59,063 bases of DNA from the NCBI GenBank assembly GCA_031367345.1, contig JANLPR010000018.1, positions 1 through 59,063 on the forward strand, in the 5' to 3' direction. Below are positions 55,709 through 59,063 of the stretch, one piece after another. The first letter of the stretch is position 1; each line of letters starts with the position of its first letter. The translations under genes and the position numbers were made by a program. The stretch comes from JADKIH01 sp031367345. GTDB lineage: Bacteria; Bacteroidota; Bacteroidia; AKYH767-A; 2013-40CM-41-45. The notes beneath the pieces are model-generated. The model was not told the origin of the DNA. It was given only the letters and a program-made list of their open reading frames with translations, and ran no database searches.

Positions 55709-55725
55709 TGATTAAAAAAAGAGAT

Positions 55726-56715
55726 TTAGGCTGACACACTCTGATAATTTCCTAGAACAGTGTCTAGGATTTCATGAACATCAGTTTCAGTAGGAGCGGT
55801 AACCATTTGCATTCGGAAATCTTTGAAGTGATCGAGGCCTTTAAAATAATTTGAATAGTGGCGTCGCATTTCGAAGATGCCGAGTTTGGGACCTTTCCAT
55901 TCGACAGATTTCTGTAAGTGCGTGCGACAAACCTCTACCCGATTTTCGATTGTCGGGAAAGGAAGCATCTCACCTGTTTTCATAAAATGTTTTATCTCTC
56001 GAAAGATCCATGGGTAACCAATACTAGCACGACCAATCATTACTCCATCTACACCATAACGGTTTCTCATCTCGATCGCTTTTTGAGGAGAGTCAACATC
56101 ACCATTTCCGAAAATTGGAATATGAATGCGTTGATTGTTTTTTACTTTGCCGATCAGATCCCATTCAGCAGGTCCTTTATACATTTGTTTACGAGTACGA
56201 CCATGAATAGAAAGCGCTTTTATACCGATGTCTTGAAGACGTTCGGCCACTTCCATAATGTTGAGTGTATTTTCATCCCAACCAAGACGCGTTTTTACAG
56301 TGACAGGAAGTTTTACTGCTTTCACAATTTCTTCTGTCATCTTCACCATTTTCGGAATATCTTGAAGAAGTGCTGCACCGGCACCTTTGCAAGCCACAGC
56401 TTTTACAGGACAGCCGTAATTAATATCGATCAGATTAGGTTGGGCTGCTTCGGCGATAATAGCTGCTTCGATCATTGATCCAATTTCTCCACCGAATAGT
56501 TGAATGCCAATTGGACGTTCATACTCGAAAATGTCTAGCTTCACACGACTTTTAGCAGCATCGCGAATAAGACCTTCACTAGAAATAAATTCAGTGTACA
56601 TCATATCCGCTCCATATTTTTTACAGACATAACGGAACGGAGGATCACTCACATCTTCCATTGGTGCAAGGAGGAGAGGGAATTCGCCTAATTCTATGTC
56701 AGCAATTTTTACCAT
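55726..56715 (-). CDS. dusB: tRNA-dihydrouridine synthase
   Basis: A 329-residue flavoenzyme of the Dus family, which reduces uridines in the D-loop of tRNA. Visible features are LLAPMEDVSDPPFRYVCKKYGAD (FMN entry), IDINYGCPVKAV with the catalytic Cys, LPVTVKTRLGWDE, LSIHGRTRKQMYKGPAEWD and FGNGDVDSP with VDGVMIGRASIGYPWIF. It is closest to the DusB subfamily. The start (MVKIADIELGEFPLLL) fits. It is convergent with the RAYT gene across the REP array. Confidence 0.95.
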   Translation of the reverse strand: MVKIADIELGEFPLLLAPMEDVSDPPFRYVCKKYGADMMYTEFISSEGLIRDAAKSRVKLDIFEYERPIGIQLFGGEIGSMIEAAIIAEAAQPNLIDINYGCPVKAVACKGAGAALLQDIPKMVKMTEEIVKAVKLPVTVKTRLGWDENTLNIMEVAERLQDIGIKALSIHGRTRKQMYKGPAEWDLIGKVKNNQRIHIPIFGNGDVDSPQKAIEMRNRYGVDGVMIGRASIGYPWIFREIKHFMKTGEMLPFPTIENRVEVCRTHLQKSVEWKGPKLGIFEMRRHYSNYFKGLDHFKDFRMQMVTAPTETDVHEILDTVLGNYQSVSA

Positions 56716-56924
56716 TGTTTATTTATTCGTGCAGACATTTATTCTGCATTTTTCAAATCGTTGAACCAACACATTCATTAATTTTTGTGTTTGTATTTAA
56801 CAACGAGTTTAAGTTGTTTTCAAAAGGAGATTTTTTTGGAAGAGTCGATAGTTTTATAAAATCAAGTGCTAAATTTTTAGCAGGAATTGATGATAAAACA
56901 TGGTACTAAAACCCCACAAAGGAT

Positions 56925-56932
56925 TACTTTTG
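56925..56932 (+). promoter_or_regulatory. -7 element of the CPBP protease gene
   Basis: TACTTTTG, exact TAnnTTTG, 24 bases before the ATG at 56956. No TTG lies at the standard upstream distance. Confidence 0.45.
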
Positions 56933-56955
56933 TTCGGCAAAAATAAAGTAAATAG

Positions 56956-57918
56956 ATGATGAAGGCAATTTGGGAGAAAAATACTCCATATTCTCAGTTT
57001 TTGATCACCGTTGGCGTGATTTTGTTGCTTGCGGTGGCATTTACAGTGGTTAGTATGGTGGTGGCAACGGCTGCTTTTGGCTTAAGTATGACAGAACTGA
57101 CCGTTGTTTTGAACGATATGAATTCACCATTAGCATTGCCGATCTTGAGAATGATCCAGACATTTTCGGCCATTGGTACTTTTATTTTGCCACCATTTGT
57201 AATTGCTTATTTATTTAGCGAACGACCTATTCATTATTTAGGTTTGGATAGTAAACCCAAAGCGATCACTGCAATTTATGTTTTAGTTGCAATGATTGTG
57301 ATAACACCGTTGATTAATTATTTAGGGGAGATGAATGCGCACTTACACTTACCGGGTTTTTTGAAAAGCGTAGAAGATTGGATGAGAGAATCGGAAGACA
57401 AGGCAGCGATGCTGACGAAAAAGTTTTTGGAGATGAGTACTACCAAGGATTTAGTTTTTAATTTATTTATGATTGGATTGCTTCCGGCAATAGGAGAAGA
57501 ATTGGTATTTAGGGGAGTGGTGCAAAAAATATTTTCGCGTTGGTCAAAGAATGTTCATGTTGGAATATGGACAGCGGCTTTTCTTTTCAGTGCAATGCAC
57601 ATGCAGTTTTATGGATTTGTTCCACGGTTAATGTTGGGAGGATTGCTTGGATATTTATATGTATGGAGTGGAAGTTTGTGGCTACCTATATTGGCGCACT
57701 TTGTGAATAATGCGGGAGCGGTATTGATGACATATTTATTTCAGAACGGTGATTTAGGGGTAGACCCGGATAAGATAGGAGTGGAGAGTGATTTTGGGAG
57801 TGTGGCAATCAGTCTGGTTTTTGGAATACTATTGTTATGGCTCGTTTACAAAAAAGAAAGCAACAGAGTGTTAGAAGAAAATTACAGTGTAACAGAAAAC
57901 TTTAATAACAATCGTTAG
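56956..57918 (+). CDS. CPBP-family intramembrane glutamic protease
   Basis: A 320-residue membrane protein with about eight helices and the CPBP (CAAX protease/bacteriocin-processing) motifs: EELVFRGVVQKIFSRW (catalytic Glu-Glu and Arg), FLFSAMHMQFYGFVPRLMLGGLLGYLY (His) and LPILAHFVNNAGAVL (second His and Asn). Family members cleave prenylated or membrane-bound substrates; the substrate here is unknown. Two adjacent ATGs at 56956 and 56959 give almost the same protein. Confidence 0.92.
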   Translation: MMKAIWEKNTPYSQFLITVGVILLLAVAFTVVSMVVATAAFGLSMTELTVVLNDMNSPLALPILRMIQTFSAIGTFILPPFVIAYLFSERPIHYLGLDSKPKAITAIYVLVAMIVITPLINYLGEMNAHLHLPGFLKSVEDWMRESEDKAAMLTKKFLEMSTTKDLVFNLFMIGLLPAIGEELVFRGVVQKIFSRWSKNVHVGIWTAAFLFSAMHMQFYGFVPRLMLGGLLGYLYVWSGSLWLPILAHFVNNAGAVLMTYLFQNGDLGVDPDKIGVESDFGSVAISLVFGILLLWLVYKKESNRVLEENYSVTENFNNNR

Positions 57919-57958
57919 AAAAAAAATATGTTTCTTTGCGACCTGAAAAGTGGTGAAC

Positions 57959-58014
57959 AGTAAATGGTAAGTAGTGTGTAAAATTATTAATTAATTTTTT
58001 ACACATCATTTACT
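57959..58014. repeat. Imperfect hairpin between the CPBP gene and tRNA-Ser
   Basis: Nested inverted repeats: AGTAAATG (57959-57966) with CATTTACT (58007-58014), and TGTGTAAAA (57975-57983) with TTTTACACA (57997-58005). An 8-base bulge is on one side and a 13-base AT-rich loop at the tip. It could end the upstream transcript or mark processing upstream of the tRNA. Confidence 0.5.
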
Positions 58015-58026
58015 ACACATACAAAA

Positions 58027-58117
58027 GGAGAGATGTCCGAGTGGCTGAAGGAGCACGCTTGGAAAGCGTGTGTGCACCAAAAGTGTACCGTGGGTTCGAA
58101 TCCCACTCTCTCCGCCA
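58027..58117 (+). tRNA. tRNA-Ser(GGA)
   Basis: The full class II cloverleaf can be drawn: acceptor GGAGAGA pairs with TCTCTCC. The anticodon arm CACGC-TTGGAAA-GCGTG has anticodon GGA at 58061-58063. A long variable arm (TGTGCACC/GTGTACC region) follows, then the T-arm GTGGG-TTCGAAT-CCCAC, discriminator G at 58114 and an encoded CCA at 58115-58117. It reads UCC and UCU codons. It is the probable integration target of the element whose integrase follows. Confidence 0.97.
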
Positions 58118-58184
58118 AACCCTTTCGCCCATCTTCATTTTCTTTCATAAATCGCCTTTTTAGTAAAATTTATCACTTTTTGTT

Positions 58185-58214
58185 TTGTCGGTTTTTAACT
58201 TTTTTCTATATTTC
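58185..58214 (+). promoter_or_regulatory. Probable integrase promoter
   Basis: TTG at 58185-58187, a 19-base spacer and TATATTTC at 58207-58214 (one mismatch to TAnnTTTG). The transcript would start near 58219. Confidence 0.45.
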
Positions 58215-58223
58215 GGATAGCAC

Positions 58224-58255
58224 TGCGTCACCAAGCTAAAAAAGTGCGTCACCAA
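58224..58255. repeat. Two 11-bp direct repeats, 21 bp apart, before the integrase
   Basis: TGCGTCACCAA at 58224-58234 and again at 58245-58255, a spacing of two helical turns. They fall in the predicted leader of the integrase gene, two bases before its ATG, between the tRNA and the recombinase. This suits recombinase arm-type sites or an autoregulatory operator. Confidence 0.7.
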
Positions 58256-58256
58256 A

Positions 58257-59063
58257 ATGGTCAGAGCATCATACTCCATCAAATTCTTTCTAAACAAGTC
58301 TAGAAATAAAGGAAACAGATTCAAAATTTTTGCACGAATTCATTATGCCCGAAAGAAGGCAGAATTGTTCACGCAATATTCTGTTGAAGAAACTGACTGG
58401 CTTGAAGAAAAAGAGCGCACTAAAAAAAACCTTCAGATCAATGCGCATCTTTCTGCACTTGAAACAGAAGTGCATGAAATAGTTCGCAAGCTTCGTGAAG
58501 AAAATAAAATCATTTCAGCGGCAACAATCAAGAATCTTCTGACACATAAAGAGAGTGCAACAACACATATTCTCCAATACTACGACACATGCATTGAAAG
58601 ACTTGATGCAGCAAACGAAGTAGAAAAAGTAACTGTTGCAATGTATGGCTACTCAAAAGAAAGGCTCGCCGCATTTATAAAAGAAAAGAAAAAATCCAAT
58701 GATTATCCGATTGAAAATATTGACTACAAATTTATTCAGGACTTCGATCTTTTTCTGTTGAATCAAAAAACATATAAAGGGGCGGAGGCGACACTCAAAA
58801 GAAATACTGCTTCCAAACATCACAGTAGGATAAGAACAATTTTAATTCGCGCACGCAAAGAAGGATTGATCGATAGAAATCCTTACGAAGAATTTAAGCT
58901 GAAAAAATCTCCCTCCAATCGTACTTATTTAACGCATGAAGAACTTGTCGCATTGATCAAGCACGACTTGGGTGATAATGCTAGTTTAAAAATAGTACGG
59001 GATGTTTTTATTTTTTCCGTTTACACAGGATTACGTTTTGTTGATGCGCAGCAACTCACAATG
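58257..59063 (+). CDS. Tyrosine recombinase/integrase, cut by the window edge
   Basis: A frame of 269 codons from the ATG at 58257 open to the window end; the catalytic C terminus is missing. It has an N-terminal arm-binding region (MVRASYSIKFFLNKSRNKGN). A SAM-like core-binding domain spans about 95-205 (HILQYYDTCIERLDAANEVE, TASKHHSRIRTILIRARKEGLI). The start of the catalytic domain follows, with LTHEELVALI and the first active-site Arg260 in YTGLRFVDAQQL. This is the Bacteroidota element type (Arm_DNA-bind_5, phage_int_SAM_5). It sits 140 bases after tRNA-Ser in the same direction. Confidence 0.92.
   Translation, partial: MVRASYSIKFFLNKSRNKGNRFKIFARIHYARKKAELFTQYSVEETDWLEEKERTKKNLQINAHLSALETEVHEIVRKLREENKIISAATIKNLLTHKESATTHILQYYDTCIERLDAANEVEKVTVAMYGYSKERLAAFIKEKKKSNDYPIENIDYKFIQDFDLFLLNQKTYKGAEATLKRNTASKHHSRIRTILIRARKEGLIDRNPYEEFKLKKSPSNRTYLTHEELVALIKHDLGDNASLKIVRDVFIFSVYTGLRFVDAQQLTM

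Noticed and set aside
55526..55711. A 61-codon plus-strand open frame across the REP array
   Set aside because: It exists only because the 45-base repeat period is a multiple of three; the peptide merely repeats PEGTGNKVG and has no independent support.
56661..56909. An 82-codon plus-strand frame over the dusB start
   Set aside because: It overlaps the 5' end of dusB in antisense, has no promoter or recognisable domain, and continues into AT-rich spacer.
58033..58239. A 68-codon plus-strand frame over the tRNA
   Set aside because: It reads through the tRNA-Ser sequence and the attachment region.

Overview
The window is chromosomal DNA of a low-GC member of the Bacteroidota. Evidence: genes are preceded by the phylum's promoter form (TTG, about 19 bases, TAnnTTTG) rather than by Shine-Dalgarno sequences. 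Large secreted proteins end in type IX secretion (T9SS) sorting domains. ExbD is duplicated beside ExbB and TonB, and the integrase at the right edge is of the Bacteroidota arm/SAM-like type. I cannot place it below phylum level with confidence.

Layout. 1-2.6 kb (minus): nadA and a MORN-repeat protein. 3.1-9.9 kb (plus): a tight run of rpiB, an M28 peptidase, a small secreted protein, an S8 protease, two envelope proteins of unknown function, a SUMF1-fold protein and an AlkB-type repair dioxygenase. 10.5-15.3 kb: nuoLMN, the proton-pumping arm of complex I, with its own promoter and separated from the rest of nuo. 15.7-21.5 kb: exbB-exbD-exbD-tonB, a small membrane protein, a PstS-like lipoprotein and a TPR protein, closed by a terminator. 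21.6-27.7 kb: an APC permease, an HWE/HisKA_2 kinase with a LytTR regulator, and an ABC-2 exporter. 27.8-33.5 kb: a giant glycine-rich/PKD T9SS protein with a near-identical 486-bp internal repeat. 33.6-41.2 kb: a TonB-dependent receptor, a YfiR-like protein and a 1229-residue hybrid kinase in one operon, then a receiver-kinase fusion. 41.3-46.2 kb: a methyltransferase and mnmG (minus), divergent from kup, with a parS-like site and a perfect 14-bp inverted repeat nearby. 46.2-51.5 kb: thioesterase, VOC protein, small secreted proteins, a decayed T9SS-type gene fragment and an M14 carboxypeptidase. 51.5-57.9 kb: a five-copy minisatellite, a family 9 glycosyltransferase, tatD, ansA, an IS200-like RAYT transposase with its REP hairpin array, dusB and a CPBP protease. 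58.0-59.1 kb: tRNA-Ser(GGA) followed by a tyrosine recombinase cut by the window edge, which is the probable left boundary of an integrative element.

How the genes fit together. ExbB/ExbD/TonB would energise outer-membrane receptors such as the one at 33.6 kb, which is cotranscribed with a periplasmic YfiR protein and a hybrid kinase. This looks like an outer-membrane-to-cytoplasm signalling relay and is the best candidate here for an incompletely described system. The other accessory signals are the RAYT/REP pair, the tRNA-integrase junction with 11-bp direct repeats downstream of a predicted integrase promoter, and the parS-like site beside mnmG, which suggests an origin-proximal location.
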